From Lathyrus oleraceus (Eukaryota; Streptophyta; Magnoliopsida; Fabales; Fabaceae), in assembly GCF_024323335.1 (NCBI RefSeq), contig NC_066581.1, forward strand, positions 297,495,536-297,559,535: a stretch of 64,000 nucleotides of DNA. The letters run 5' to 3'. Positions 22,501 to 34,240 of the stretch are shown here, piece by piece (position 1 is the stretch's first letter; each line of letters starts with the position of its first letter). Under the pieces are notes generated by a model that was not told the DNA's origin, did not search any database, and saw only the letters and a program-made list of their open reading frames with translations. Made by a program: the position numbers and the translations under genes.

Positions 22501-23513
22501 CTGGAAATTCATTTGTTATTTTGTTGCTTTATATGGATGATATTCTTATAGCAAGAAACAATGTCGAGGATGTAATGAAGGTGAAGGCTGAACTCAATAA
22601 GGAGTTCAATATGAAAGATCTGGGAGTAGCATCTAGGATTCTTGGGATTGACATCTGAAGAGACAAAAAGCAGTCGAAATTATGCTTATCTCAAGACACA
22701 TACCTACGGAAGATTCTCGACAAGTTTGGTATGTCGAATTCAAAGCCTGTTGTGACTCTGACAAACCCTTAATTCAAGTTGAGTACAGATCCGTGTTCGA
22801 GTACTGAGTTCGAAAGAGCTTATATGAATAGAATCCCATATGCTAACATAGTAGGTTCTTTGATGTATGATATGGTATGTACTAGACCCGACATAGCATA
22901 TGCAGTAAGTCTTGTAAACAGGTACATGGTGAATCCTCGAAAGGCTCACTGGTAATCATTGAAGTGGATTCTAAGGTACATAAATGGGTCTCTAACCAGA
23001 GTCCTGATTTATGGTGGAGCATGTGGTGAATATAGTAAAGTAGAAATAAAAAGGTATTTCGACTCTGATTATGCAGGTTGTATGGATTCCAGAAAATCTA
23101 TTTCTGGATATGTGTTCACTATGTTTGGCATAACAATTAATTGAAAAGAAACACTTCAGAAGGTTGTTTCCTTATTAACCACTGAAGCGGAATATATCAC
23201 CCTCATTGAAGTTGTGAAAAAAGCATTGTGGCTTGAAGGTTTTGCTAATGAACTAAAACTCCAAGGTCGAGTTATCACTGTTAAATGTGATAGTCAAAGT
23301 GTTATACACCTGTCGAAGAATTCAACCTATCATGAGAGAACCAAGCACATCGATATGAGGCTTCATTTTGTCAGAGGGGTAGTCAAGCATGGAGAAGTCC
23401 AAGTGCTGAAGGTTTCGATAGATCACAATGTTGCCAATATGATCACCAAGACATTACCAAGTTGCAAGTTTTTTTACTATATGCAGTTGATAAAGTTGCA
23501 TGAAGAAAACTAG
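19543..23513 (+). pseudogene. gag-pol polyprotein of the copia element, multiple stops and frameshifts
   Basis: From the ATG at 19543 (MSSTKYEIENFTGVNDFGLW): gag with KMKALLVQQGCLEAL, then the zinc knuckle CYNCKKEGHTRIVC (20240-20281). Protease: WIMDSGCT (20397-20420). Integrase: WHMKLGH, DYICADIWGP, FLSMVDDYS, RTDNGLEF and NGLAERFNRT (20790-21300). RT: WELIKKPAGDRLISCKWIF (22036-22092) and the catalytic LLYMDDILIA (about 22525-22555). RNase H: DSDYAGCMDSRKSISGY (23065-23110) and KCDSQSVIHLSKN. Stops occur at 19759, 20101, 20236, 20418, 21256 and later; frames also change after about 20580 and 21700. Many stops are TGA/TAA/TAG where relatives have CGA/CAA/CAG. It cannot encode an active protein. 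Confidence 0.9.
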
Positions 23514-23544
23514 TTTATTCCCGTGATGTTTTAGAGTTTGTTCC

Positions 23545-23556
23545 AAGGTGGAGATT
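23545..23556 (+). other. Polypurine tract of the copia element
   Basis: AAGGTGGAGATT immediately before the 3' LTR; primer site for plus-strand DNA synthesis. This AAGGTGGAGA form is common in plant copia elements. Confidence 0.7.
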
Positions 23557-23993
23557 TGTGAGGTATAGGATTGAATTCTAGTATGGTCGAAGGGTAGCTT
23601 CTTGGTTCGACAATTCGACATGACCTTAGCATGTCGTCGAAGTCTATTCATATGCTGTAGTCGAAGTATGCTATGATTGTTAGCATGTCGAATTGGGCTA
23701 GTTTGTTATGCCCAATTGTTTAAGTTAGTTTGTTCTCTAAGTTAGCTTGTGTAATTGGCTTATGTGTACAATCTCATTAGTTTAGTATGCTAGTAATCCT
23801 ATAATCTTATTAGGGTGAGAGAGGTTATTTGTTATTCTGTAAGACTTGTAATCTTATTTCAAAGAGAAAGTAAAGAATAACAGTTTATAACCAATTTCAT
23901 TGTGTTTTTATTGTTTTCTTCTTTTCTACCCTTGTGGGTTTCTTACCGATCAAGAAACCAATTATACTTTGTAATTCCGACATCGTTTTCACA
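23557..23993 (+). repeat. 3' LTR of the copia element (437 bp)
   Basis: TGTGAGGTATAGG... to ...CGTTTTCACA, alignable along its length with 19048-19514 apart from a ~30-bp loss near the TATA box. Confidence 0.88.
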
Positions 23994-24012
23994 ACAGTAA
24001 CGAGAGACCTTT

Positions 24013-24220
24013 GTCGCGACGCAAAAAACACCTGAGCGTACAAACACTTGAAATACAACAAAGTCGCCACCGAAATTTATGTTTAAAGGGAAACATCGAT
24101 AAAACTATTGAAGAACAAAAATATGACCATTGCGTCCAAATTCATGTTAGAGAGTCGGTTGCGCACGGAGAATGTATTTTCACCCTGCCCAACGAGATCC
24201 ATTTAATTAGTTTTGAGAAT
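24013..24220 (-). repeat. Old Ogre-type LTR remnant
   Basis: Starts TGTCGCGACG and carries the order GTCGCCACCG ... GAGTCGGTTGCGCACGG, which matches the U5 end of the A and D LTRs (13221-13400; 54052-54250) in the same orientation. No PBS next to it, and I do not see its other end. 24220-24600 shows nothing recognisable. Confidence 0.6.
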
Positions 24221-24617
24221 TAGTGTTAGCTTAAAAATGTTTTAAGTTTCTTCTAATAATTATGATGTATTTACAAATGGTAAAATTATATTTTTTATTA
24301 GGGTGCTTGACGAGACGTTGAATCTCGCTCCTACGTATCCTCAAGTGCAATGGAAAACTTAAAGTTATGTAGTTCTGGGTAGCAAATGATTGTGGGTTGG
24401 TTGATCTTAATAAACGATGTTTATGTCACATTCTAGCAGATAAGAGTTATTTGTCTGTCGCGCACATGCAGAATAAAGTGTTTGCTTCCATTGTGTTAGA
24501 ATGGATAAAATACCGTTCATTTGTGGAAAAAAGTTATACATCGCGCGAAGGCTGAAAAAAGAGGTTTGATGAGTTGAAGTTGATTTTAGGTGGATGACAA
24601 ATATTCGGGTAATGAGG

Positions 24618-24925
24618 CATACACCAATCACCCGTTTACTCGAGGAGTAAGTGGATGTACATCCACCCAGTCCATTTTCATCTGATTTTTTTAATTTTGA
24701 AAATCATTTGGCGGAATCTGAATATTCAATCAATAAGGTGTACGTCAATCAATCGTTTACTTGAGGACAATTGTATGTACAATCACCCAGTCCGTTTTAA
24801 TTTGGGGTTGCTTACTGTATTTTATTCGGAATGCGAAAGATAGATCAATATGGCATACGTCAATCAATCGGTTATCCGAGGAACAAATGGATGAACATCC
24901 ATCCATTCCTTTTTTCATTCGGTTT
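24618..24925 (+). repeat. Degenerate ~118-bp tandem repeat, three copies
   Basis: Units begin near 24618, 24740 and 24855 with CAATCAMYCGKTTAYYYGAG followed by a TGGATGTACATCCACCCAGTCC-like segment that is itself palindromic (GGATGTACATCC). Probably part of the old LTR that starts at 24013, as subrepeats of this size also occur in the F LTR. Confidence 0.6.
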
Positions 24926-26685
24926 ATTCGAGGAAATGTTTTTTTTTAATTATGAAAAAATTGTTTGATTTTTTGTTGAAAAAAAAAGAAGAAGTTAATG
25001 ACTTCTAATATTTATTAATCAATTAATTCATTCATTAAAATAAATTCAATAAGAGCGATTTAAATTAAAATAAAGTTTTTATTTTATTTTAACAAAATTA
25101 AAGAAATCAATTGAAAAATGACATAAAAGTTAAAAGGGATGTACGAGTTAATTGAGGTGAATACTTAGTAACAAATAATTATTAAAAAACTGAAATATAT
25201 TTGGGTTAGAAATAAAATGGTTACGTCATGTAGTTAGTTGCAGTAAAAAACAAATTAAGTAAAAGAAAGTTAAATCTAAAACTAATTCAAACAACAACAC
25301 AATGCTTCACCATTAAAAAACAACACTGTGAGACATTACACACTCACATATGAAACAAAAGCATATGAAACAAAAACATATTACTTGGAATAAGACAAAA
25401 GATGTGAAATAAATGGTTAAATTTTTTTATTATAAATATATAAACATAAACAAGAGACTCGTGTGTTCCAATGGATAGCACAATTACTATAAATAATAAA
25501 TAATTATGTTATAGTAATGATTAAGAAATATAAATTAAAAGTATACTATTAAAAAATAAATAGATATGTGTTAATTCGTGTTTGTAATCTGAATATTACT
25601 TAATAGTATGATATAAAATTATTTTATTAAATTTTACAAAAAGATTGTTAATTCAAATATACATGTCCTTAAAGAATTAGATAGATATGTAACACGAAAT
25701 ATGGTAATTAGAAATATATTTATGCGTTAATTATAAAAAGATGACTATAATATTAAGAAGTTGTACTTTAAATATGTCATATATTTGTATCATATTTAAT
25801 TATTTATTTGTTTAATAATGAATAACTTATTATATTATAATAAATTATAAAAGTTTAGTGAAAAATAATCATTTATTTTGTGCAATGATATGTGAGAAAG
25901 TAGATAGAACTCTTAAGAGATACTTTAACCTTAAAAGACATATTCGTTCATAGAGGTCGAATAGTATGAAATTAATACTAATACATAAAAATTATATAAA
26001 GGATATATATTTAGATAGTTCAATATAGTTTTATGAATTTGTGACGGTGATCACAATATTATTGGTGAATCATACACTTTTTTTTTTATAAAAATATTTT
26101 TATCAATAGTATTTTTTTTTTATAAAAATATTAGTATCAATAATATACTTTTTTTATTTATAAAAATATTTGTATCAAAAATATATATTTTTTCGTTTAT
26201 AAAATAACGCCCTTCTTAAAAAATTTTGAATTAACAATAAATGTTTTACCTATATAAAAATTAATTTTGTTTTAGAATTATTGAATTGAATGATGTGATT
26301 CTTGTTAAATTTTTATAGTACTTAGAAGTTATATACTATAGTAAATCATAACTCATTAAACATGGGATCCCTAATATCGTTCAATTTATGTTTAATTTAA
26401 GGGAGGGAAAGATCAATTTCGTCATAAGATAATAATTTTCAAATGCATGCAATGGATTTGCTCCAATTTTCAATTTGGTCAAATATGAGGCAGTGGCGGT
26501 TATTGGCCATTGTCTTACTACATTAATGAATAATTCTTCGTTCTTTTTTTTAAGTGTGATTTTTGTATAGAATTTTTATATTTTTTTAATTATCATTTTC
26601 AAGATAACATCAATTATCATTTTCAAAATTCAAAATTGTTTCTAATGAAAAAGAAAAAATTAAATATATAAATAAATAATAATGC
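24926..26685. other. AT-rich sequence without recognisable genes
   Basis: Very A+T-rich with dense stops in all frames. It holds an AT-rich minisatellite at 26079-26210 (TTTTTTATAAAAATATT-type units, three to four copies of 35-40 bp). I see no coding region, RNA gene or LTR boundary. Confidence 0.6.
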
Positions 26686-26850
26686 TAATTTGTGCCCTAA
26701 TGACAAAAGTTAAGAAACTCACCTATAGAAAATTTAAATTGAAAAAAATAATTAAAAAATAATTTTATATTTTTACTAAAATCAATGCATAATTTTCAAC
26801 ATAAGATTATTTTTTTTAATTTTAAACTTTTGTCTTAGGAGCACAAGTTA
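26686..26850. mobile_element. Possible small MITE-like element (165 bp)
   Basis: The ends are inverted repeats of about 28 bp: TAATTTGTGCCCTAATGACA at the left and, reverse-complemented, TAACTTGTGCTCCTAAGACA at the right, both continuing AAAGTTWA. The interior is AT-rich and non-coding. No clear target-site duplication, hence only moderate confidence. Confidence 0.4.
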
Positions 26851-26976
26851 CGTTCATATTTTTCTCTTTCCAATACACCTATTACATTCTTCTTTGTCTC
26901 TCTATCATCAAAAAAATTGGAAATCTCAATAGTTGATCTTCCGTAACTCATTCATATCGCATCTTACTGCAATTAT

Positions 26977-27544
26977 TGTCATACCCCAATTTGGTCTGGG
27001 TTTTTTAATTTCTTTTATAAATTCGATTTTTAATTCCAGTTTGCATTATATGTATAGCATGACATGCATTTCATTATTAGTAATATCTAAAGTATCAGTC
27101 AGGATAAATTTATTGAAAATACAGACAAATCGGTTGAATCATTTCTCAAGAACGTGCAAAAATCAACGGGTAAAAAGTTTCAATATTAAAATTGCAGACG
27201 CCGGTATTATTAGTCTACGGTTCACGTAGTCTAACCTGGTGTGCTCGTCATATTTTTCAGCGACTATTTCAGTTGCATTTTGACCCTTCTAAGCCTTTTA
27301 ACCGGTGCAAATTTATTTCAGAATTTGAGGAAACGCTGTATTTTTTCAATAAGCATATTTTATGTTGATCATTTTAGTGTGTCTGATTTAATTTTTTGAG
27401 TAAATTTTCATCCGACTTCTATTTGTAATCGGTCCTTTTATTTCTTTGTTCTAGTATCCAAATTAGAGATTATTTATTATTATTATTACTCAAATAAAAT
27501 TATTGTTTAGGAATTTTTAATAAATGTTTTTCTTTAATAATAGG
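26977..27544 (+). repeat. LTR of element F, piece 1
   Basis: Starts TGTCATACCCCAATTTGGTC. Interrupted at 27540-27544 (ATAGG) by element D and continued at 54484. ORF 26933-27229 crosses the LTR start and is not a gene. Confidence 0.7.
27540..27544. repeat. Target-site duplication of element D, left copy
   Basis: ATAGG, identical to 54479-54483 on the other side of D. Confidence 0.9.
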
Positions 27545-27942
27545 TGTCGCAACCTGAAAAATACAGTGTGCGAAAAAACAACCGGCGAAAGAAAATGACA
27601 GAAGAGTCGCCACCGTGCGTTATTCATCCCAAAGGAGGGAAAGGAAACGCTCGAAGTAAACCTGAAAAAAAAGGAAAGGACAAGACGGGGTCTCGCAACC
27701 AAATCTTGGGTTCGGGAGTCGGTTACGCGAAGGGAAGGTATTAGCACCCCTACGCATCCGTAGTACTCTACGGGATCCACTTTTGTAGTTCTTGTCTAAA
27801 GGGTGTGGGTTCAAATGAGGGAGACCCAAGTCCAAAATAATTTGTTATATTTTATTTATTTATTTATTTAATTAATTAATTAATTTTTTTTTTAAATTTT
27901 TTTTTTTAAGGAAAAATTAAGGGTAAATTTTGGGGTATTACA
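27545..27942 (-). repeat. 3' LTR of element D (398 bp)
   Basis: Starts TGTAATACCCC at 27942 and ends GGTTGCGACA at 27545. About 300 bp on the U5 side are the same as in the 5' LTR apart from one A. Differences concentrate in the TTTA/TTAA/T tract (27850-27910). Confidence 0.95.
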
Positions 27943-27955
27943 GCTGCCCCTATTC
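27943..27955 (-). other. Polypurine tract of element D
   Basis: Minus-strand AATAGGGGCAGC directly before TGTAATACC. Element E has AAATAGGGGCATC in the same place. Plus-strand DNA priming site. Confidence 0.8.
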
Positions 27956-28189
27956 AATCAACTGGAGACCCGGAAAGAAGATGACAGCTGCTTTCGTGCT
28001 TTCGAGGTATCAAGGGATTGAATACAATAAAAGTCCAAAAATTTGCACTGAAGTGAAGTGAAGTAACAATGTCTATCAGAATCGGCAAAGAGGTGGTCTT
28101 GAAAGAAGAATCCGTCTGGTACGGTGAAAGTCAGTCTGAATACCGAAAAAGAATGTTAACTTGGATACCAAAATAAATGGTAACACAGA

Positions 28190-28870
28190 AATAACCATGG
28201 CCTGAATGCCGCTCATCAATCTGAATACTGGAAATGACTTCGATCTGAACATCGGAAACTTGGCCTGAATGCCACAAGTCGCATCGACCTGAACGTCGGA
28301 AACTTCTTCGATCTGAACATCGGAAAATCGGCCTGAATGCCACAAGTCGCATCGACCTGAACGTCGGAAACTTCTTCGATCTGAACATCGGAAAGACTTG
28401 GCCTGAATGCCACTTCGATCTGAATATCGGGAAAACTGGCTTGAATGCCACTTCGATCTGAATTTCAGAACACTAGCCTGAATGCCACTTCGATCTGAAT
28501 ATCGGAACACTGGCCTGAATGCCACAAGTCGCATCGACCTGACCGTCGGAAACTTCTTCGATCTGAACATCGGAACACTGGCCTGAATGCCACTTCGATC
28601 TGAATATCGGAACACTGGCCTGAATGCCACAAGTCGCATCGACCTGACTGTCGGAAACTTCTTCGATCTGAACATCGGAACACTGGCCTGAATGCCACTT
28701 CGGTCTGGATACCGGAAAACTGGCCTGAATGCCACTTCGGTCTGGATACCGGAAAATTGGCCTGAATGCCACTTCGGTCTGGATACCGGAAAACTGGCCT
28801 GAATGCCACAAGTTGCATCGACCTGAACGTCGGAAACTTCTTCGATCTGAACATCGGAAAACTTCATGTC
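28190..28870 (-). repeat. Minisatellite in the 3' UTR of element D
   Basis: Tandem array of 37-bp units (CCTGAATGCCACTTCGRTCT...GGAAAACTGG, read on the plus strand) mixed with 68-bp composite units that carry an extra CACAAGTCGCATCGACCTGA segment. About 15 units, with order and mutations indicating repeated local duplication. The 279-aa and other ORFs across it (28076-28961) are by-products of the repeat. Tandem repeats in the region between pol and 3' LTR are known for Ogre/Tat elements and have seeded satellites such as PisTR-A in pea. Confidence 0.9.
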
Positions 28871-28899
28871 TGTCAGCATTGGCAGAAATAGGGAATGAT

Positions 28900-29754
28900 A
28901 ATAGAGGCGGCGCATGGGCCAATGACACTTGCTGGGGATAACAAAGGTAAGTCATGAACAATCTTCAGTCTGAGTATTGGAAACAACTTCTAGCTTATCA
29001 CTTGGGATACCAAGAATGTTTTATGCTTACATGCGTATGTTTGAATTTTTCAATGGCGTAATGCTCCATGAAAATGGAAATGCTACGCGATTTGGAAGGA
29101 TGCAATGCAATATGATTCTACATGCAGGGATGCGAAATGCTGGGTAGAATGCCAAGCTGAGGCCAAGGGATCTACTGGGGAAATGATCACCATCTTCTGG
29201 ACCCTGGCAAGGCTGTTGGAGATGCACAGCGTAAAGAACTCTGTGGGGAGATGACTAGCCATGCGGTGTTGTGGCCATACCGAGACTCTGATCGGGGAAA
29301 GAATGGCATTGGAAGCCTGCTGCTGAGGAAAGCTACAATGGTTCTGGCAACCACGATTTGCGAGAGATGACTCAACAGGGGGAGCAAACACTGATACGGT
29401 ACCGAGGTTCTGCTTCAAGGAAAGAAACCATGGATCTGGCATTGGGATTATCGATCTGGCATCGAACTCTAAGGAGCAGCCACTTCTGTTGGGAAGATAA
29501 AGTCTGGCACTGTCAACCCCGTTGGGGATATGTAGTCTGGTACTATCAACTCTACTGGGGAGTGTATGTCCTGAAACAACCGCTTGGGGAAGTACGGTGG
29601 TGAGAAACTGCTGGGGATTGAAGAATCCAACGCTCTGATCAGCTCTGCAGGGATAAGACACCGAATTTGTCTGTTGGTGACTTCACTGGGGAAGATATTC
29701 ACGATCATCCGCAGGGGATTTTAAGGAAATGCCCCGAGGGTATCTGTTCTGAAT
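28900..29754 (-). repeat. 3' UTR of element D with repeated PBS-complement-like motifs
   Basis: In element sense, about a dozen copies of TCCCCAGYRGAGTTG-like sequence occur every 30-70 bases, for example 29547-29561. They resemble the complement of the element's own PBS (TCYCCAGCAGAGTCGCCA). No coding sequence. 27956-28189 shows no repeat I can define. Confidence 0.6.
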
Positions 29755-29759
29755 AGACG
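29755..29759. repeat. Target-site duplication of element E, left copy
   Basis: AGACG; the partner is 48047-48051. Confidence 0.92.
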
Positions 29760-30897
29760 TGTAAGACCCCAATTTTGGCCCTAAGATCCCTCATGGCCCA
29801 TATCATCTCATATCATGGCCTCAAGGATCATTGCATACCCTAGCTGCCCTCCTAGTGGGTGGGATATCTTGTGAGTATGGTTCTTGATCACCAAGCATGT
29901 ATTGCATTTGTATATCATTGCTTTTCATATGTTTACTAACCAAAAGTACAAAAATATTGTCATCTAACCCTGTTGCTTGCAGATGAGGCCAACTAGGTCA
30001 AAACAGTCAAATCAGGCATTGAGCAATAGATGGTGACCATTCTTGAAGAATTTGGGCACCATGATCATTCATCAAGAGTTCATATAACTTGTGATATCAT
30101 TTTGGATCAAGATCTCATGTGAAAGAGGCTTGGAATTCATCAGAACATGACCCAGTCAACCAAAACCCTAGAAAAGTCAACTGTGGTCAACTGTGCATTT
30201 AATCAGGAATTTGAAGGTGTGAGATGGTTGGAAAAGTCTCATTCATGTATATATGAGCCTCATTTGGTATTTCAAAGATCATCATTGAAGAATTTGAAGT
30301 CAGGCAAAAAGTTTCCCAAAATGGAAATGACCTGTAATTCTCACCTGCCCAAAATGGAAAATTTTTCTCCCCAAAATTACCTGTCCAAGAAAGCTTCAAA
30401 TCAAATTTTGCCCAACATGAAAGTTGAAGGTCTTGATCTCACCATTCCAAAAAGTCCAAGAACTTGAAATTCCCATGTGTGGTTAGCAAGATATGGTCCA
30501 ATCATTTTCCAAAAATGCCTAAATTCAAAGTGGCATAACTTTCACATGGAATGGCCAAATTGGATGGTTCTTCTTTGAGCAAACCACATTTGATGTGTAC
30601 TATCCAAATCCATCATCACATTTTGCCAAAAGCCTTCACATAAAAAGGTCATTTTTCAAGTGTACCAATTAAAAAGCCAAGGGCAAAAAGGTCCAAATTT
30701 CAAAGTACAAAGAATTTTGACATGGGACCAATTCCAATAGCTTCCAAATATGATTTATGACTTGCTCAAGGTGAAAAAACACTGTTACATTGATCCAAAC
30801 TATCCAAGGGCAAAAAGGCCAAAGTGCATTACAAGCTCATTTTCACTAATCACCAATTTTGTGCTAATCATGATTAAAGAGTGGATTAAGGGGCAAG

Positions 30898-30903
30898 TAT
30901 AAG
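30898..30903 (+). promoter_or_regulatory. Putative TATA box in the element E 5' LTR
   Basis: TATAAG in GGGCAAGTATAAGAGC, aligned with GTATAAA of LTR A. The same sequence is at 43687-43692 in the 3' LTR. Confidence 0.4.
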
Positions 30904-33900
30904 AGCTTAATTCTAACAGAATTGAAGGATACATAATCATTTTTCAGATCAAATCCAAAAAGTTCACAAATTCTCTCACTTTTTCTCCATTTTCACAAAA
31001 ACTCTTTTCATCAATCCTCCAAGAATTCACCATTATTTTTGCTAGTTCTTTGGTGATTCATCTCTTGCAGGTAATTTGCAGGTTCTGTTAAAGCATTTGA
31101 GGGAGGAAATCGAGCCAAAAACCAATTGTCCAAGCCTTGAACTCCAATGGCAGTTGCAAGATTCACCATGATCGTGCCTTGTTGAGCTGAGTTTTCATCA
31201 TCAATCATCTTCATAACCAATGTACTCTACCTGTTTCACACAATTGAAGCCAAACAAGCACTGAATCGCGAGCTGCATCATCAAGAGGTGAATTTTCAAA
31301 CTCTTTAATTCCTGCAATTAACATGTGGCTTAGGTAGAGTGTGCAACATAGAGTAGATTGATGCTTGAATCGCGTGATTTCGTCCCTTATTCATCAAGAT
31401 ATCTGAGATTAAAGATTGCATGTCCAAACTATTTTCTATCGTATCTTTTTGTGTGATTACTTCTGGACAAAACCATGGCCATATCCTTGATCTACGCTGA
31501 GAGACGGAGAGAACGGTATAAGGTTCGGTCGATTTGGTTGACAATTGTTCATAGCGAAATCTGGGCTCAAGAACGATGAAGAACACGCGAGCTTCTGGAA
31601 ATTTTCGTGCGTTTGATCTGTTTCTGCGCCTTGCCAATTCGAATTCATGTTTGGCGCCGGTTTCGACCAATGGTACGCCGCCAACGCATTAAAATTAAGC
31701 TACGTCGTTTTGGCCCTGGCGAAGAGAATTACAAGTTTGCCATTCGTATTAAATTAATTCACTTAATCCATTTAAATAATTATTTCATAATTTAATAAAA
31801 CTTCAAAAAATCATAGATTAATCATCCCTAATCCAAATTGAATGGGACTTTTTTTGTTGGATTCCAAATTTCCTCTAGTTTTTTTAGGCATAGTAACTCA
31901 AGTTGTGCCTGGTGATTTTTTGGATTGGTCTATTGATCTTTGACATGTATGCATTATATGTATGTTTTACCATATTGATCACAAAATAATCATGCTTGCT
32001 CCAAAATGAATGAAATTTCACATGCTTGTTCTTGACTCTCTCCTGGAGATTTTGATGTATAGTTTGTAATTTTTGGATCCCTGTATTGGTAGATATGATT
32101 TAATCTTCATGAGTGTGACAATATATGTCACACTATGCTATGCTGTGTTCATGATTTAATTTTCCATGCTTTCATTAGGCCTATGGCTCTGATTTTTTGC
32201 ATGAGATACCTTGTATGTGTCTAGTTTAACCCTGAATTTTTGTAGGAATTGTTGATTCATTTCCTATTTGATTGACATTTTTGATTGCTGTTTAGCATTT
32301 TTAGGGTTTTGTTTGAGTAGTAAACTTCCATATCTTGTAAAATCCTAATCCCTTACCATATGAATGTGAAATTTGGTGGAGTATTTCTTAACATGTCTAG
32401 CTTCAAATTGGATTTGGTACCATTCATTTCTCATTTGATTTCACTGTTTTGCAATTGATTGAAGTTGGTGTACACTTTGTGACCTAGTTTAGGTTGATTT
32501 TTGCATGCCATGACATGTTGAATTTAATTTCTCTACTTCCACTTGTCCAAATGCTATGAAATTTGATAGGTAGCTCATTGAATATGTCCTGTTTGAGATG
32601 GAATGTTTGTGGAATTTATTGAGCTGTTTTGACATTTATTTGATTGAAGCCATTCTGTTCACTCATATATGGTTCACACTTGTTTACTTTGACCTAAATT
32701 GTGCATAAAATGAAATTAGTGCATAGTTTTGATATGAGACCAATTGGTCCTTCTTATTAATTGAATATATTGGTTTTGATCATGTTTCACTTGCTGTTTT
32801 AAGATTTTTCCCTCCTTTGGACCCTAGGCTTGTCCTAGTGGTCTTGTTACTCATGTTTGAGTTTGACTTTGACTTTTCAGGTTAAGAAGCAAAGTGCTTT
32901 AAAGGAATTAATGCAAGTTGAATTGTTTCATTTGACTATTGTGAACTAACTTGTCTTGTGTTGTAGGGTGCTTGGTTCACTTGAGCTTTGTGCTATGCAC
33001 ATATTGTATTGTTTGATTATACATTGGTTGTTGATTCTTATGTTGTGGTTTTGTTTACGTTGGGATGCTGATTATATTTGATTGATTTCAGGTACCCTTA
33101 GTTGCTCAGTTCTCTTAAGAACTTGCATTGCTTTGCTTGTATAGCATTTGCATTGAGGTAGACTCTCTTGTCTCCATGTAGTCTGGAAGACCTGGCTTGT
33201 TATTTAGCCAGGCACCTGTCTGAAGTCCTCCTTAAGAGGCAATGTTTGTGATTGTTTATGTTTGTCCCCAAGCAGGTAAAGTCCTTTTAAAGGCAATTGG
33301 TGGATATAAGAGATATGTAGCATATCTTCCACTATTCTGTGAGTCTTCTCCTTGCTCCCATTACATGGTTGTAGCATTGGGATCCAAACCCAAGATCTAT
33401 CGAGTCTAACTTGTGGAGAGAGTTCCCCTCTTTCTGAACTCCCACACCTTCTGATATTCAATGCTCTCCCTGACCAGAGATAAGAGTGATGAGGCACACC
33501 CCTCATATCCTTTCATCTGCTTCACCTTAGCCCCTCAATGGCAAGGTTAAGAGCAACATTAACCCTATTCCAGTTGGCTTTAATGCCTCACCCTTGTTTG
33601 AGCCTGATTGCTTGGTTATAGTGTGTGATAAATGACCTTGCTTGATTATTTGCTTGATTCATTTATACATGATTACTTGATTTGCCATTGAGCATTTACC
33701 ATCCTTGTTTGCCATTGTGCATTTATCATCATTGATTGCCATTAGTGCATCATCATTTCATTTGTCCTTGTGACATTGATGCTTTCCCATTGAGGACAAT
33801 TGTAAGTCCATGTTGATTGGCTTTTGTTCCTATGACATGGAAGGGATAGAGTGTAAGACCACTTCATTGGTCACTCATATCCTCTTTGCTCTTTGATTGA

Positions 33901-34039
33901 GCTTGTTGTTGTATGTGAGGATCCATTGTAAGCCCATGTAACTTGGCATTTGGTTTCCTATGATCATATGTGGAGGTTAACCTAAGTCCAGATAGATTGG
34001 CAGTTGACTTCCATGTTTTGTTTTTGTTTTTGCTTTGAG

Positions 34040-34240
34040 GAGGTTAGAGTAAGACCATTTATTGGCATCTGACATCCTTATTTTGTTTTGCTTTATGAGA
34101 TTGGAGTAAGACCATTTATTGGCATCCGGTATCATTATTCATTTTAGGAGATTGGTGTAAATCCATTTATTGGTATCCGGTATCCGCTTTTGTGTGAGAT
34201 TGGAGTAAGACCATTGAGTGGCATCCGGTATCACCTTGTC
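34040..34240 (+). repeat. Four ~50-bp subrepeats in the E LTR
   Basis: Units start at 34040, 34097, 34148 and 34196, each GAGATTGGAGTAAGACCATT followed by a TGGCATCCGGTATC-like end. The 3' LTR holds the same array at about 46830-47030. Confidence 0.8.

Larger units (their letters stand above)
19048..23993 (+). mobile_element. Decayed Ty1/copia LTR retrotransposon
   Basis: Two direct LTRs (19048-19514 and 23557-23993) with TGTGA...TCACA ends enclose a broken gag-protease-integrase-RT-RNase H frame in copia order (integrase before RT). The LTRs have clearly diverged (substitutions, plus loss of the TATA region in the 3' copy), so the insertion is old. No clean target-site duplication: the left flank is GTAAA, the right flank ACAGT. 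Confidence 0.93.

Noticed and set aside
19043..23998. Target-site duplication of the copia element (GTAA shared near both ends)
   Set aside because: Five-base flanks directly next to the LTR edges are GTAAA and ACAGT; the GTAA match needs shifting the right edge.
24926..26685. Possible host gene or promoter in the only non-LTR stretch
   Set aside because: Very AT-rich with stops in all frames; no exon-like or RNA gene signal seen.
28190..28870. CRISPR-like regular repeats
   Set aside because: Units are contiguous and diverged without unique spacers, within a plant retrotransposon 3' UTR.
28076..28961. Several 100-280-aa minus-strand ORFs
   Set aside because: Open in several frames because the 37/68-bp repeat unit lacks stops; a minisatellite, not a protein.
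30147..32000. Small ORFs repeated exactly at 42936-44600
   Set aside because: They are identical because both lie in the two LTRs of element E; no coding signature.
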